Below are positions 1-11,227 of a stretch of 64,000 nucleotides of DNA, in pieces. The position numbers and the translations under genes were made by a program. Within the stretch, counting starts at the first letter, position 1; the number at the start of each line of letters is the position of its first letter. The stretch covers positions 3,211,531 through 3,275,530 of the forward strand of contig OX030958.1 of NCBI GenBank assembly GCA_943735955.1, given 5' to 3'. This stretch comes from Piscicola geometra. Lineage: Eukaryota > Annelida > Clitellata > Hirudinida > Piscicolidae. Below the pieces are notes generated by a model, which ran no database searches, was not told the origin of the DNA, and was given only the letters and a program-made list of their open reading frames with translations.

Positions 1-714
1 TTTTGCGCTCAACTTTTAACTCAACTCTTTATTAAAAAATCATACTTTTCTGAAATGTAAAACTCAAAACTTCAAAGTGGGCAACATAAAATAATGTGGA
101 GACCCACATCTGGCACGTGACCTCAAGTTTACTGTGTAGAGAACACTGAGAAAAAGATATTAAATGAGTATTATAATTATCAAATCGTCAATAAAGTTAA
201 GATAACGTTCAATCAATCAATTAAAATTATTTCTATAGCGCTTTTTCCCAATTTAAAAAGCGCTTTTCAGTGAATTTGTTAAATTAAACCTCAATCCTTA
301 GAGTAAATCGTTTCTTGCCATATTGTTTCAATAGATTTAATCAGTTTAATAGTTTAATGCAAAAAGTTAAAAATGAATGGAGTTTTAATAAATCGGGATA
401 CATATTTTTAAAGTACAACATCACCATCATCACCAACCCTGCACCAGCATTTTTACTACAGCATCATCATGGCCATATCCACAAAAAGTTAATTTAATAC
501 GTTAATTTTAAATTAAACTATTTATCTTTAGTAATGATATGGTAAAAATAATAATGTGAAAGGTAATATTGTAAATTGTTTAGAATCTTATGTTTTAATC
601 GAAATCGTCATTGCAAAATTTTAATCAAAGTATTTCTAGCGTTAATCAATAAATTTTAAATCTCAGAGTTTAATCGCGTTAATTATTCAAATTCTAATTT
701 ATAAATTTCTGTTT
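1..714. other. AT-rich DNA without a gene; one decayed LINE-tail-like segment
   Basis: No convincing gene is visible. Positions about 216-285 resemble the LINE tail seen at 22687-22760: a tttctatagcgctttt stretch, then an inverted run of gcgctt, then aatttgttaaa. I read it as a decayed copy of the same 3' end. A 60-codon frame at 315-497 has no coding character. Confidence 0.4.
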
Positions 715-722
715 CTCATCAG

Positions 723-855
723 CATGGGCAGCGATTCTGTGGTCCGGACCCTCCAACTTTTTGGAGTGAAAGGGTCCACTTCAACGATTTGGACCCCAGG
801 ACCCCCCATGATCGCCGTCTATGCTGAGTAGGATCCCCCAAGATCGCTGCCCCTG
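723..855. mobile_element. 133-bp hAT-type MITE with 8-bp target duplication
   Basis: The two ends form an inverted repeat: CATGGGCAGCGAT on the left and, reverse-complemented, CAGGGGCAGCGATC on the right. It is flanked by CTCATCAG (715-722) and CTCATCGG (856-863), an 8-bp target site duplication with one mismatch. Eight-bp duplications and CAGGGG-type ends are typical of hAT elements. The interior is GC-rich, has no reading frame, and contains a GGACCCCAGGACCCCCC stretch that recurs at 27762. It is a non-autonomous copy. The mismatch in the duplication suggests some age. Confidence 0.7.
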
Positions 856-1194
856 CTCATCGGCATATACTCTTTATTATTTCACAAAATTATAAGTTTC
901 CGATAATAGGGTTTTTAGATTTTTAAAGTATTTAAATTCTTTATAAATAGGTGCGCCTCATACATGGTGTTTTATGGTACTTGGACTTACTCATCAAGGA
1001 AACAGCTTCACATTCAAAGCTTCAATCGTTTAATGGTATTCAATTTGATACAATGTTTCTAATCTAAAAATCTTTTTTTATTATTTTCCACTTAAAATAA
1101 CAATTACAAATTTATTTTTTCTAAATAAAAATAAAAGTGTTTGAGATTGTCTAATTCTAGACCGCTCAAGTAGACTTATGCTCTAAAGTATGCT

Positions 1195-1290
1195 TCCTAC
1201 AACCTCCTTTTTACATCCTCCCTCTTCCATTCTCCCTCCTTCATCCTCCTTCCTCCATCTTCCCTCCTTCATCCTCCATCCTCCCTCCTC
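1195..1290. repeat. CCTCC/TTCATCC-rich simple repeat
   Basis: An imperfect pyrimidine-rich run of CTCCTTCATCCTCC-like units. The reading frame it opens on the - strand is a by-product of the low complexity. Confidence 0.8.
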
Positions 1291-1361
1291 CAATTGAAAT
1301 TGTGCGTTGATGTTCAAAAGACCATGTTTGATGACGACCCTCGGAGCAGAAGATGACGTAC

Positions 1362-1654
1362 TTTGATTATTGGTTAGGACTCGAAAACCGTGAATACAGC
1401 GAAGAAAGACGGTCCTGTAAAAAGCATTGGAATTTTTAAACATATTGAAACTTGTTAAGTATGCCTAAAAGCATCAACTTCAACTTTAATCTGTCTAGAA
1501 ATCACATTTGAAATAATTGATAAGCTGCATACCTTAATTGAAGGAACTTTGATTTCTTGATAGAATAGGTTTTTTTGAAAGCCCTTCTAGCAGCGCTGTT
1601 GAAGGCTTCTTCTGCCACAGAAAATCCCACCATGGATTTTGGTGGAGTATCAAT
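1362..1654 (-). CDS. Two internal exons of an unrecognised gene
   Basis: Two exon-like segments fit together on the - strand. The first is 1654-1533, after a ttcttcag acceptor and before an AG/GTATGC donor; it reads IDTPPKSMVGFSVAEEAF and continues to FLQL. The second is 1414-1362, after a tgctttttacag acceptor and before an AAA/GTACGT donor; it reads TVFLRCIHGFRVLTNNQ. The first ends in phase 2 and the second starts with the one base needed, giving a shared arginine. Matching phases plus good splice sites on both sides argue for real exons, but I do not recognise the family and see no start or stop. They could belong to a decayed gene. The neighbouring segment at 1800-2010 may be related. 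Confidence 0.4.
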
Positions 1655-1804
1655 CTGAAGAATATGGTTTGTGAAATAGGATCAAAAATTAATTGCGTTT
1701 TACAAATAAATAAAAACTTATTTATTTTAAATAAGAAGCAAGTCTTTTAACGGTTATAATACAATTGAACATTTAAATACTTGAGTCGATTTCAAGTCTC
1801 CGAG

Positions 1805-2008
1805 GAACAATCCTTTGTGTCAGTATGTAGGTGTCAGTGAAGATTGGGGAACCAGTGAGGAAGTAATCGAGTACGAGCCCATTGATGAGCTCCGTTTGAA
1901 GAGTTAGCGTGGCTTATTGCTCGTTTGCCCGTTCGTTGACCGCCGTCGTTACATAGGTGCAGATCATCTCTTCGAGTTCTGACTTGAATTCATCCACTAG
2001 GAGACTTC
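1805..2008 (-). pseudogene. Exon-like coding segment with an in-frame stop
   Basis: The - strand reads VDEFKSELEEMICTYVTT and, after one TAA codon, LQTELINGLVLDYF and a short tail ending LTQRIVPRR. The amino-acid mix is protein-like on both sides of the stop, so it may be a broken exon or a base error. It lies just 5' of the exon pair at 1362-1654, but I could not join them in phase. Family not recognised. Confidence 0.25.
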
Positions 2009-2255
2009 AAAAGTTGTAAAAATTGCTTGTTGTTATTTAATTCAAAAAGATGTTTCAACGCTGTTGTGTTATACTTTTATATCAATCAAAATGTTCAATG
2101 CAAAGCGTTTTTTCGACAGCTGATAATTGAAAAGACAAACATGATGTGATTTGAAATAGATTTTTGATATTCGATCCAGCGAATAAAGCTAACTAATGAA
2201 GTCGAACCTCTGCTATGACCCAGAGGTAGGAGAGAAGCTTTCTGGAGAAAAAGCA

Positions 2256-4154
2256 TTCTTATTTGTTATACAGAGTTAATTTTTTCTTAACTGTTTTCAT
2301 AGATTGATAATTATTTTAAATTATCAACTAAATAAAAAACTGAGCTTTTTATAAATAATTGAAAAATATATTCTATTTTATTTTTTAAACTGTTAAATAG
2401 ATCAAACAAGGTTAATTTTTGTAGCAATTTTGAAAAAAATTGGGGAAAAATTAGAAGCTATGAAAGAATTTAAACTAATTCATTTTTGTATACAAATAAA
2501 TTACTGAATGAAAAATAAATTTTATAACGGAAAGCTTTTTCTCCAAGAGGCCTTTTATCTGTTCACGCAATGACCCCTATAATAGGGGTGGAGGCATAAT
2601 CACCGGTTTAAAAATGTCTAAGCGTCCATTTAGAACATGATTAACACTGATAACACAATAAGTTTGACACAAAAATTAATTTTTTATGTCAAAAATAAAC
2701 CCCCCCCCCTGCTGCGGCTTTGGAAGGAAAGCCGAATTTGTTCTTTTTGCATAAAAACAGCTCATTGGATACTTTTTTTTGCTCAAGTTAGAGAAGAAAC
2801 TCATTATATCGGTTCCAGGGTTTGGCCGAGCTTGGGAATCACCAGTTTAGAACACATATCAAGTGCTTATCCAACTACACTAGAATTCTTTCTGTAGACG
2901 TCAATTCCCACCATAGAATCTTGTAAAATCTAGTATATCCTCATATCCGTTTCAACCAATTGCAAAACTATTTTCATGGTACTGCTGAAGCCCGGTGTAG
3001 CATGGGCGACACAAATATTTTTTTTTCGTTTTAATAATATATTATATTAAGTTTTATATTATTTTATCTTAGTATTATAAAATTTAAGTAAATTAAATTA
3101 ACTTAAAATTTCTTCTTACTTGACAACGCTGACGCTTAAGGCTATTTAGATTTTTGGCTGTTTACTAACTTCCAAGGTTAAATATTCATGAAATAACCTA
3201 ATAAACCATATTCAAAGTGGACGTTCATTTTCCACGTTTTTCGATTTTTTGCCTGTTTATACTCTTCCCTACTGGTGGCGTTGAACAAGAAAACCTCAGC
3301 TGATCAAGGTGAATAGTTAAGGTTTGATTGAGGTGAACAGTTGCAGAGCTGGGTCGAATGCTAGATTAACTATTCGAACAAATGTGTATAACTCATTGTT
3401 TATGAAACTCTAACAAATTTAAACTTTTATAACATAATTTTAGCTGATCTCTTATAAAAAAATGTATTCCAAAAAGTATAAATAACCTTTATAAATTAAT
3501 AGTCTGAATTCAAAATTTCGTAATGAATATCATGTAACAAATTTTCACACGAATGGAAGAAACAATTCGGTCAAAAATTAATCGAATAGTTTGAAACTAC
3601 TTCAACCCCGAACCGAAAATGAATCAAGTATTTGGCACAGTTCTTATCCATTGTAAATTTCGTTTGCGTGGTTGACAATTTTTAAGGTAAAAGATTTAAT
3701 TTTGCAGATGTTATGAAGGGTGGAGAAAGGGATATTTAAATTGTTACCAGGAAAAAAGTTCCCAGTGAACCCCTAAACAAAAAAAGATATTCTAACAAAG
3801 AATAACTTCTGCTGAACATTTAATGATTCTAATTTTATAAATTGCAATCAAAATTGACATTGCAACTTTTTAATCGAAGTAAATAAAAATTGTTTCAATA
3901 CATTTTCAAAGTTCAATGATTTTTATACTTGAATATAACCGATAAATTATATTGGTTTTGTAAGTTTTGACTCAGAATTCGACAAAGCACAAACTTTCGA
4001 TTCTTAAGCATATTCCAAGTTAATATTGCAATTTTTTAAAAAAAGAAATTACATTGATTAAATAAATTTTGAAAGACCAGTATTTCTCTTACACAAAATG
4101 TTTGACAAACTTTGTGCTCTAGTAAGAGAAGTAAGAGTTTTTTAATTAAACTAT
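2256..4154. other. AT-rich intergenic DNA, possibly with a decayed SINE-like piece
   Basis: No gene is supported. On the - strand around 2885-2795 there is an A-box-like TAGTGTAGTTGG followed by a weak tRNA-like stretch, which may be the remnant of a tRNA-derived SINE. A poly-C run of ten lies at 2701-2710. The rest is AT-rich without structure I can name. Confidence 0.3.
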
Positions 4155-5347
4155 GTAGGGAGAGGCTGCACAAGATGGAACAATTTTTACACTTAGCCTC
4201 ATAGCTCAATTGTATAACCAATAAAATAAATTAAAATTTATCTAGCCATTATATTGACTCTTTGTCTAACTATATCAACTTCAACATTTAAAAAAATACG
4301 AGTTTATTAACCTCAAACATGAAAACTCAAAAATGCCATTCTGAGCAACTGGGTTCCCAAGATGGAATGATTTGTTGCTTAAGGTGAAATCATACTGTAT
4401 GTCATAAAAATTGTAATTCGAACATTTTATTCATTATCCGACTATTTTATTTATCTAAAGAAATACTTTTTTTCGCTTTTTCAATAATGATCATTTCTAA
4501 AAATCCTAATTTATTCTGGAACATGTAGTCTTTCAGTTCTTTCTCAAAAGCGTCATCAGATGCTTTTTAAAAACCCTCTAATTTTGTTAAAGAATTTTTA
4601 GAATTCCATTTTTAAAGTAAACTTTTTAGAAAAACATAAGTTAAACTGGCTGTACCTAAAGAAATTACTTTTTTTCGCATTCAAATTTTAGCTTCAACCA
4701 TTGCAAACCTCTAGTTTACAGTCAGCTTATACGAAAGTTTACATCTATTCAATTTTGAGATTAAGCTATAAATAGAACATACTTGTGTCAAAGCTAATGA
4801 ATACTAACAGTTTATTTCAAATAAAAAAGTAAATTATTGGTTTGTATTAATTTTCAATAGTCTATTTAGAATTTAAACTTTATATAGTCGATTATATTGT
4901 ATATAGTCTATATAGATTTATCATCCCACGAGATGGACGAATGCCAGAGACAGATTCATCAATGTCTATAATCACTTCCTACGTTTCATCTTAGGCAACT
5001 ATGACCATGCTACACATCCATCTCAATTACTAATTATACTACTAGCACATAATGAAACTGTAGTGCATCATCTAATTAATAATAATACAATAAAAACTAT
5101 ACTCCTTCGGATGTGAGGAAAAAATAGCAAAACGTTATCTTCCAACTTTTTAACTATTCTTCTAGAAATCAGTTTTTCAATTATTTAATTGAACGAGGTA
5201 ACTTTCAAGAATGAAACCAATATAAAAAGGTGCTTAGAAGACGGATGCATGAATAGAAAATGTGGGAAAAAATTCTATACATCGCATAGCTGTAAGTAAT
5301 CTTGTTCCATCTTTGAAAACGGTCCATCTTGAGCAACCTTCCCCTAC
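4155..5347. mobile_element. Candidate 1.2-kb DNA transposon with inverted ends
   Basis: The left end reads GTAGGGAGAGGCTGCACAAG followed by atgg. The right end, reverse-complemented, reads GTAGGGGAAGGTTGCTCAAG followed by atgg. This is an inverted repeat of about 25 bp with few mismatches. The target duplication is unclear: TAT on the left and TAA on the right. A frame at 4928-5117 on + reads RWTNARDRFINVYNHFLRF and stays open for about 60 codons, which may be the remains of a transposase. Superfamily not assigned. Confidence 0.45.
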
Positions 5348-6136
5348 TAATAGCGGTAGCGATTTTTTAAATATTAAAATTCAATATTATTTTATGGCGA
5401 AATTAATTAAACAATATTTCATTTTATTTTAGAAAGCTTTTCATTTTTATCAAGATTTGTTCAATTGTTAAAAAATGGATTCTTTTTAACAACGTTAAAT
5501 AATTGATGCGTTTAACGCGTTACTATCGCGTTAACTACGCAAGCCCTAATCAGAAGTAAACGGCAAATGGTTGTCAATAGAACTTCTATTAGAAGCAGTG
5601 AATAAATAAGTTTTAAGATGAAGCAGGATGATCAAGCATGGGAATATTTTGTATGGCTAGCAGAAGCAGTTCCTTAGAAGGCATAAGCGGGAAGAGAAGA
5701 TACAAGTTTTATTATACAATATAAATTGCTTGAATGGTGAAGGTTTTTCTTCGTTATATATAGCCGATGGTACTGCCGAGGCGATGAGAAAGAGGAGTTT
5801 TACAAGTGAAGACTTTAAAATTAATTAATTTATTTATTTTTAAAAAATCATAATTGGTTTCATTTTAAATACTTAAAATAGAAATAGATTTAATCGATTT
5901 CGATCTTTTGAACCACTTACGACATTTGGAAGGTTTTTTTGTTAATGATAATTAATAGAAAACTTTGGTTTGGGAGCTTACTTAATCTTTTTTGCCGATG
6001 CGATAAGCTGTCCAAACTATTTCAAAGTGAGTGTTTCAACGATGTAGACTACATTGTAGACTTTAGAATAAATATACTTAAATAAATAAATAAATATATA
6101 TTCAATTTTAAATGACAATTGTAACCATTAAAACTA
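5348..6136. other. AT-rich DNA with hAT-end-like motifs
   Basis: No gene. At 5505-5555 there are several acgcgtta and cgcgttaac motifs followed by gcaagccct. These resemble the termini of hAT elements and may be a solo end of an old copy. Confidence 0.3.
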
Positions 6137-7260
6137 GAGCTGTTCCACGATTAAAAATTTTAATTGTTGTTAATCGTATTTTAACGCAATGTTTTTAGGA
6201 TGTTTGACATTAGTATAAAATAATATTTTTATACATTTTCTTACAAATGTATTAAACATTTTTCAGAATTATTTTTATATAGTAATCCACATTTAAAAAG
6301 ATAAAAAATCAATAAAGGATAAAAATGCAATTGTCACATCATTTTTGAGCCAGTTACTCAAGCAACCTAGTTTTTCAACATTAGTTGAATCTAAAGAGAC
6401 TTTTTTTCTTGCTAACTATGTGTTCTGACAAGCTGAATAGACGCTCACATGGAACTGTACTTGCAGGAGATGACAAGTACTTTCTTGCCAGTTTCGCAAA
6501 AGTCGGTTATGTTCCTTCATATTTTTGCCACCAAACAAAAAGACAACTTTCAAAACCTATCTCAGATTCTGTTCTATAACGTTAAATGATTGACTTAGTA
6601 ATCATTGAGGTATTTTCATCTTCAGAATCGGAAGTTACATATGTTTGTAGTCTTTTGTTTGGTGAAGGCTGAATAGTTTTTGAGATTTTTTTTCTTCTTA
6701 TAGTTATTTTAACTCTTTCATTTGTAATTTTTTTTTTAATTTAATGATGTGGCAAATCTTGTTATTCTGATTATTCATTCTCTGCTCCAACTTGTGAAAC
6801 AATTTTGAGTGCGAAACGAATGACATAAGCTGGATCATCTTTTGAAGTGCATATTTCTTGTGTAAAGTGACAAATTGCATGTAACAATATTGAAAATGTC
6901 AAGTAACCTTCACCCCCCTAAAAGATCTGTTGCAAATCTTCAAGAAACGAAAAGTTGTTTGATGAAATGCAATTTTTCCATTCGTTTTTTGACAATAGAT
7001 TAGTAGTGTTTGTGTTCTCTTTCTGACAATGTAACCAAAACAGCAAAAAAACAGTTCAACTTGGATTTGTTTAAATGCATTAACATTTTTAAATGCGTTA
7101 ATTTTTCTTAAATGCGTTAATTTTTCTTAAATGCGTTAATTTTTCTTAAATGCGTTAATTTTTCTTAAATGCGTTAAAATATTTAACGGCGTTGAAAATT
7201 TAAACAGTCATTAATTGATTAACGCGTTAATCGAAAGTTAACGTAGATTAAAACAAATTT
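6137..7260 (-). mobile_element. Decayed hAT transposon with transposase C-terminus
   Basis: On the - strand at about 6560-6375 the reading PTFAKLARKYLSSPASTVPC, then ERLFSLSEHIVSKKKSLF, matches the hAT dimerisation domain, whose hallmark is a conserved ERLFS core after ...YLSSPAS. A TAA interrupts the frame just upstream and another follows, so it is inactive. The segment is bounded at 6137 by AGAGCTGTTCCACGATTAA and near 7200-7260 by TTAACGCGTTAATCG motifs, both typical of hAT ends, but I cannot fix exact ends or a target duplication. More transposase-like sequence probably continues through 6600-7000 with frameshifts. Confidence 0.55.
7076..7175. repeat. 19-bp tandem repeat, about five units
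   Basis: The unit AAATGCGTTAATTTTTCTT is repeated head to tail. It lies inside the hAT fossil, in the subterminal region, and the GCGTTAA motif also occurs at the element end. It may be an amplified subterminal repeat. Confidence 0.85.
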
Positions 7261-7719
7261 TAAAGTTATGCCTGAAAATCTTAGAAGAAATTATTTTTCT
7301 AATTTCGACAACTGTCTGTACAGGCCGAGCCATTTTGCATATAGACTTTATTCGGAAGCAGATGTCATCTAATACACAACTTTAAAATCTCACATAAAGC
7401 AAAACTCTGAAAAAATTGCATAAAAACGGATGAAAACAAAAAACTTTTTCATAAGTCGGAAACGACAGCACTCAGGGTGAAGGACTCTCGAGATTGCACG
7501 GATGGCCATCGAAGCTCTGTCAGATCAATCTGCAGCCCGTTGAAAGAGTCTCATTTAGAATTAAATTATTTTGGTGTGTGAGACCATTTTTTTAATGAAG
7601 TTTTTATATATTTTTGAATTATTGAAATCAGTTTTAAAAATTCAAAATACATCTTCGTCTGAAGCCCTTCTCAAGACCTTATAAAAATATTCGCATTTTT
7701 GAGTATGCTATCACAGCCA
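7261..7719. other. No supported gene; one weak exon-like frame
   Basis: A + strand frame at about 7450-7585 reads ALRVKDSRDCTDGHRSSVRS and continues to a TGA. The composition is protein-like and it lies upstream of the AUTS2-like exons, but I see no convincing acceptor or donor. Confidence 0.2.
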
Positions 7720-8474
7720 TATAGATATCATCATCCTCATCATCATCACCATCATCCTCACCATCATCAACATCACCATCATCATCATCGCCATCATCAC
7801 CATCACCACTCCCAATGCAATCACGAGCACCTCCACGCTTGAGTGTTTGCCAATCTCACCAACAGCACTCCACGCACACTCCAACCACTCTTCATCAACA
7901 CTCCTTCTCCTCCTCCTTCTCCTCTTCTTCATCCTCCTCTATCTCATTGACACTAACGATTTGTAAACTTTTATTTTAAATTTAATCTTTATTAACTTAA
8001 TTATGTTCACTTTTTTATTTCTAATGAACACTCTCACCATACATACACGACGATCAAATTTCAAAGCCTCGTGGATTCAGCATTTCACTGAGTGACTTTC
8101 CCACAATCTTTCTTCTCTTTATTTTTCTTCACGTTTCCATCTTTTTCCACTCCATTCTCTTCTTTATTTCTTTTTCTTCTTCTTCTTCTTCTTCTTCTTC
8201 TTTTTCTTCTTCTTCTTCTTCTTCTTCTTCTTCTTCTTCTTCTTCTTCTTCTTCTTCTTCTTTTTCTTCTTCTTCTTCTTCTTCTTCTTCTTCTTCTTCT
8301 TCTTCTTCTTCTTCTTCTTCTTCTTCTTCTTCTTCTTCTTCTTCTTCTTCTTCTTCTTCTTCTTCTTCTTCTTCTTCTTCTTCCTCACCATGACAACAGC
8401 CACTCGACTCTTCAAAGAGTGCAGCTCCAAGCGCAGTCTCAAGAGGCTGCATTCAATCACCATTATCACTCACT

Positions 8475-8516
<42 letters not shown>

Positions 8517-8645
8517 GTCGTCGTCATCGTCATCATCATCATCATCATAATCATCATCATCATAATCATCATCATCGTCGTCGTCATCGTCGTCATCATC
8601 ATAATCATCATCATCATCATCGTCGTCATCGTCATTGCCTTTTAT
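7720..8645 (+). CDS. Possible upstream Ser/His-rich exons of the AUTS2-like gene
   Basis: Two segments could be coding on +. At about 7790-7965 one frame reads RLSVCQSHQQHSTHTPTTL and then runs of serine. At 8399-8470, after an acag acceptor, a frame reads HSTLQRVQLQAQSQEAAF and NHHYHS, followed by a (TCA)n serine run. Between them lies a (CTT)n tract that would serve as the pyrimidine tract of that acceptor. Ser- and His-runs are common in AUTS2-family proteins, and the placement just 5' of clearer exons fits. Reading frames inside trinucleotide repeats are all open, so frame and ends are uncertain. Confidence 0.3.
8168..8384. repeat. (CTT)n microsatellite
   Basis: About 70 units of CTT, interrupted by three TTTT slips. 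It sits directly upstream of a possible acceptor (8385-8398, cctcaccatgacaacag). In the + direction it contains neither AG nor GT. Confidence 0.95.
8475..8640. repeat. (CAT)n/(CGT)n compound microsatellite
   Basis: Mixed CAT, CGT and AAT triplets. It may encode part of a Ser or His run, or be intronic. Confidence 0.9.
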
Positions 8646-9002
8646 TACCATGATTTTTTTTACAGATCTTTAAAATATTTATTTTAAGGAAAGATTATTT
8701 TTTATTTTTAAGATCACAAAATGCCTCTTTGGACAGAGCGAACTCCAGAGAGAGTGAGAGACAATGATTCGGCAGTTTTGATGGCAGTAAATCACAGACT
8801 ACGCACATCTGCTCTTTGTTGATTTAAGAAGATCGAAACGTTTTGAGATAATATAGTTGCAACTTAATTGCCACCTTCAAAAGTGCATTTTACCGCCATA
8901 TTCTTTCATCTTCTCCCCTCCATATTGATTTCAATTCCAGTTTTCCAGCCCCATTGAAGTTCCTTTCGACTAGGCAAACATTGAAAGTTTTTGAGTTTCT
9001 AG

Positions 9003-9095
9003 AAGAAATGTTTGCTTTTCCATCAACTCCATCATCCCTCGCCTCCACCTCCTCTCCATTCCATCCCTATGGGACCACTTACCCGTCCCAAAAAG
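9003..9095 (+). CDS. AUTS2-like: AUTS2-like gene, internal exon
   Basis: Flanked by a ttctag acceptor and an AAAAG/GTACC donor. The frame reads EMFAFPSTPSSLAS, then TYPSQK, and ends in phase 1. The next exon begins with GC, which completes a glycine and keeps the frame open. Pro/Ser-rich composition fits the long disordered proteins of this family. The exon on its own is not diagnostic; assignment rests on its phase link to 9268-9473. Confidence 0.45.
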
Positions 9096-9267
9096 GTACC
9101 ACACGTCCTTCTTAATTCAATGAACTTAACTTCTTTCACGTTTACCTTTCTATTATGTTTCACCCTCTCACTTTCACTCCTTTAATTATTTGTTACTCTT
9201 TTACTTTTACTTTTTCTTTCTTTCCCCATTTGCTCCTTCCTTCATCACTCCTCTCTCATCCACTCAG

Positions 9268-9473
9268 GCGTGCTGGTTCGAGCCCACCATGACCTCAACT
9301 TGAGGTTCCTCCACTCCTCCCACACTCTTTACCCTCCTTCACTCCTTTTCTCACCCACCCTTTCACACCCATCCTTCCATCTCCAAACCATCCATTTTCC
9401 ATCCATTCATCCTCTACTTCCTTTCCATCTCACCAACAATCTACCCTACTCTTTCGAAGTCGTCAACGCTTTG
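9268..9473 (+). CDS. AUTS2-like: AUTS2/FBRSL1-like gene, exon with the LN-RFL motif
   Basis: The exon is bounded by catccactcag and TTTG/GTAAGT, an almost ideal donor, and ends in phase 0. It reads VLVRAHHDLNLRFLHSSHTL, then a Pro/Ser/His-rich stretch to EVVNAL. From family knowledge, vertebrate AUTS2 and its relatives have a conserved L-R-x(3)-LN-x-RFL motif upstream of the conserved IAWQIY block. Both motifs appear here in the same order on the same strand. AUTS2 proteins act in the nucleus with a non-canonical Polycomb complex and in the cytoplasm in neurons. The 3' intron starts directly with a 12-bp tandem array. Exons between this one and 12999 are not identified with confidence. Confidence 0.6.
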
Positions 9474-9477
9474 GTAA

Positions 9478-10240
9478 GTGGTTGTCAGGGTGGTTGTCAA
9501 GGTGGTTGTCAGGATGGTTGTGATGGTGGTTGTGATGGTGGTTGTGATGGTGGTTGTCAGGGTGGTTGTCAGGGTGGTTGTCAGGGTGGTTGTTAGGGTG
9601 GTTGTGATGGTGGTTATGATGGTGGTTGTGATGGTGGTTGTGATGGTGGTTATGATGGTGGTTGTGATGGTGGTTGTGATGGTGGTTGTGATGGTGGTTG
9701 TGATGGTGGTTGTGATGGTGGTTGTGATGGTGGTTGTGATGGTGGTTGTGATGGTGGTTGTGATGGTGGTTGTGATGGTGGTTGTGATGGTGGTTGTGAT
9801 GGTGGTTGTGATGCTGGTTGTGATGGTGGTTGTGATGGTGGTTGTGATGGTGGTTGTCAGGGTGGTTGTGATGGTGGTTGTGATGGTGATTGTGATGGTG
9901 GTTGTGATGGTGGTTGTGATGGTGGTTGTGATGGTGGTTGTGAGGGTGGTTGTGAGGGTGGTTGTGATGGTGGTTGTGATGGTGGTTTTAAGGGTGGTTG
10001 TGATGGTGGTTGTGATGGTGGTTGTGATGGTGGTTGTGAGGGTGGTTGTGATGGTGGTTGTGATGGTGGTTGTGATGGTGGTTGTGATGGTGGTTTTGAG
10101 GGTGGTTGTGATGGTGGTTGTGATGGTGGTTGTGATGGTGGTTGTGATGGTGGTTTTGATGGTGGTTGTGATGGTGGTTGTGATGGTGATTGTGATGGTG
10201 GTTGTGATGGTGGTTGTGATGGTGGTTGTGATGTTGGTTG
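9478..10240. repeat. 12-bp minisatellite, about 63 units, at a 5' splice site
   Basis: The unit is GTGGTTGTGATG with variants (CAGG, GAGG, TTTT). It begins immediately after the GTAAGT donor of the preceding exon. Because 12 is a multiple of three, all frames without a stop stay open, giving false Val/Met-, Pro/Ser- or His/Asn-rich frames. Confidence 0.95.
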
Positions 10241-10685
10241 TTCCAGTTCAAGGCAACACAAATTAAAAGAATGTGTCTGGTGTTCCAATTCCAAGTCTTC
10301 TCCAAAAGAACTTTCTTGTGGCGTCCTTGCAGCACGATGACGACGTTGTAGATGCAGTTTTAAAATGCCGATTACGACACATTTGAGGAGGTTGTAAAGT
10401 TTATGAACCTAACACGGCGATTTGCCGATCTGACGTCACATGCGGTAGGTTCTGCGGAGTGAAGGCAATTAAGGCAAATGAGAAAGGACAGGTGTTGGAG
10501 GGGGGTGCATGCAATGTGTGGCGGATTCAAAGAAAGCCTAATTGCTTGGGGGTTCTTTCATACATCAAATGTGTCTTTTGCCGCATTTGCAAAGATTGGA
10601 AAGTATTAGTAAAGTTTGTTGGTGGTCTGGAAAAGACAGGCTGGGTAGACACTTTGTACGCAAGTAAGCAGTATTAGAAGTTGTA
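10241..10685. other. Unique DNA between two arrays; possible exon near 10246
   Basis: After a gttgttccag acceptor (10236-10245) one frame reads FKATQIKRMCLVFQFQVFSK and stops at TAG about 35 codons in. It would be in phase with the exon ending at 9473, but the sequence does not look like the family. Nothing else is supported. Confidence 0.2.
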
Positions 10686-10689
10686 TGGT

Positions 10690-11075
10690 GGAATGAAGGA
10701 AAGAAGGTAGAGGAAAAAGAAAGAAAAGAAGGAAGGAAGGAAAGAAGCAAAGAAGGAAGGGAGGAAGGAGCGAAGGCAGGAAAGAAGGAAGAAATGGAGG
10801 AATGAAGAAAGGAAGGAAGGAAGGAAAGAAGTAAGGAAGCAAGCAAGCAAGGAAGGAAGCAAGCAAGCAAGGAAAAAACAAAAGAAGGAAGGAAAGAAGG
10901 AAGGAAGGAAAGAAGGAAGAAAGGAAGGAAGGAAGAAAGAAAGGAAGGTAATAAAGGAAGGAAGGAAGGAAGGAAGGAAGGAAGGAAGGAAGGAAGGAAG
11001 GAAGGAAGGAAGGAAGGAAGGAAGGAAGGAAGGAAGGAAGGAAGGAAGGAAAGAATGAAGGAAGGAAGGAAAAAT
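10690..11075. repeat. (GGAA)n tetranucleotide tract
   Basis: GGAAGGAA with many AAAG and AAGC variants, perfect from about 10950 to 11050. The - strand frames of Phe/Leu/Pro/Ser are by-products. Confidence 0.95.
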
Positions 11076-11227
11076 GAATGAGAAAGAGGATCAAAGGAAG
11101 AAGCTTTGGAAAACAAATGGCGTGGATTAGGCCATCGATTAGCGTGACGAGGGTCTCAAGTCATCCAAGAACGCCACTCTTCCCGCCATCTTTTCTAACT
11201 TTTCAAAAAACTTTTCTTATCATCACC

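Noticed and set aside
8129..8550. Poly-Leu, poly-Glu and poly-Lys frames
   Set aside because: Frames of the (CTT)n tract. Only the flanking 8399-8470 segment is considered possibly coding.
9478..10294. Val/Met-rich, Pro/Ser/Gln-rich and His/Asn-rich frames
   Set aside because: The 12-bp period is a multiple of three, so frames stay open without selection; it follows a splice donor.
10565..11116. Phe/Leu/Pro/Ser repeat proteins on the - strand
   Set aside because: Frames of the (GGAA)n tract.
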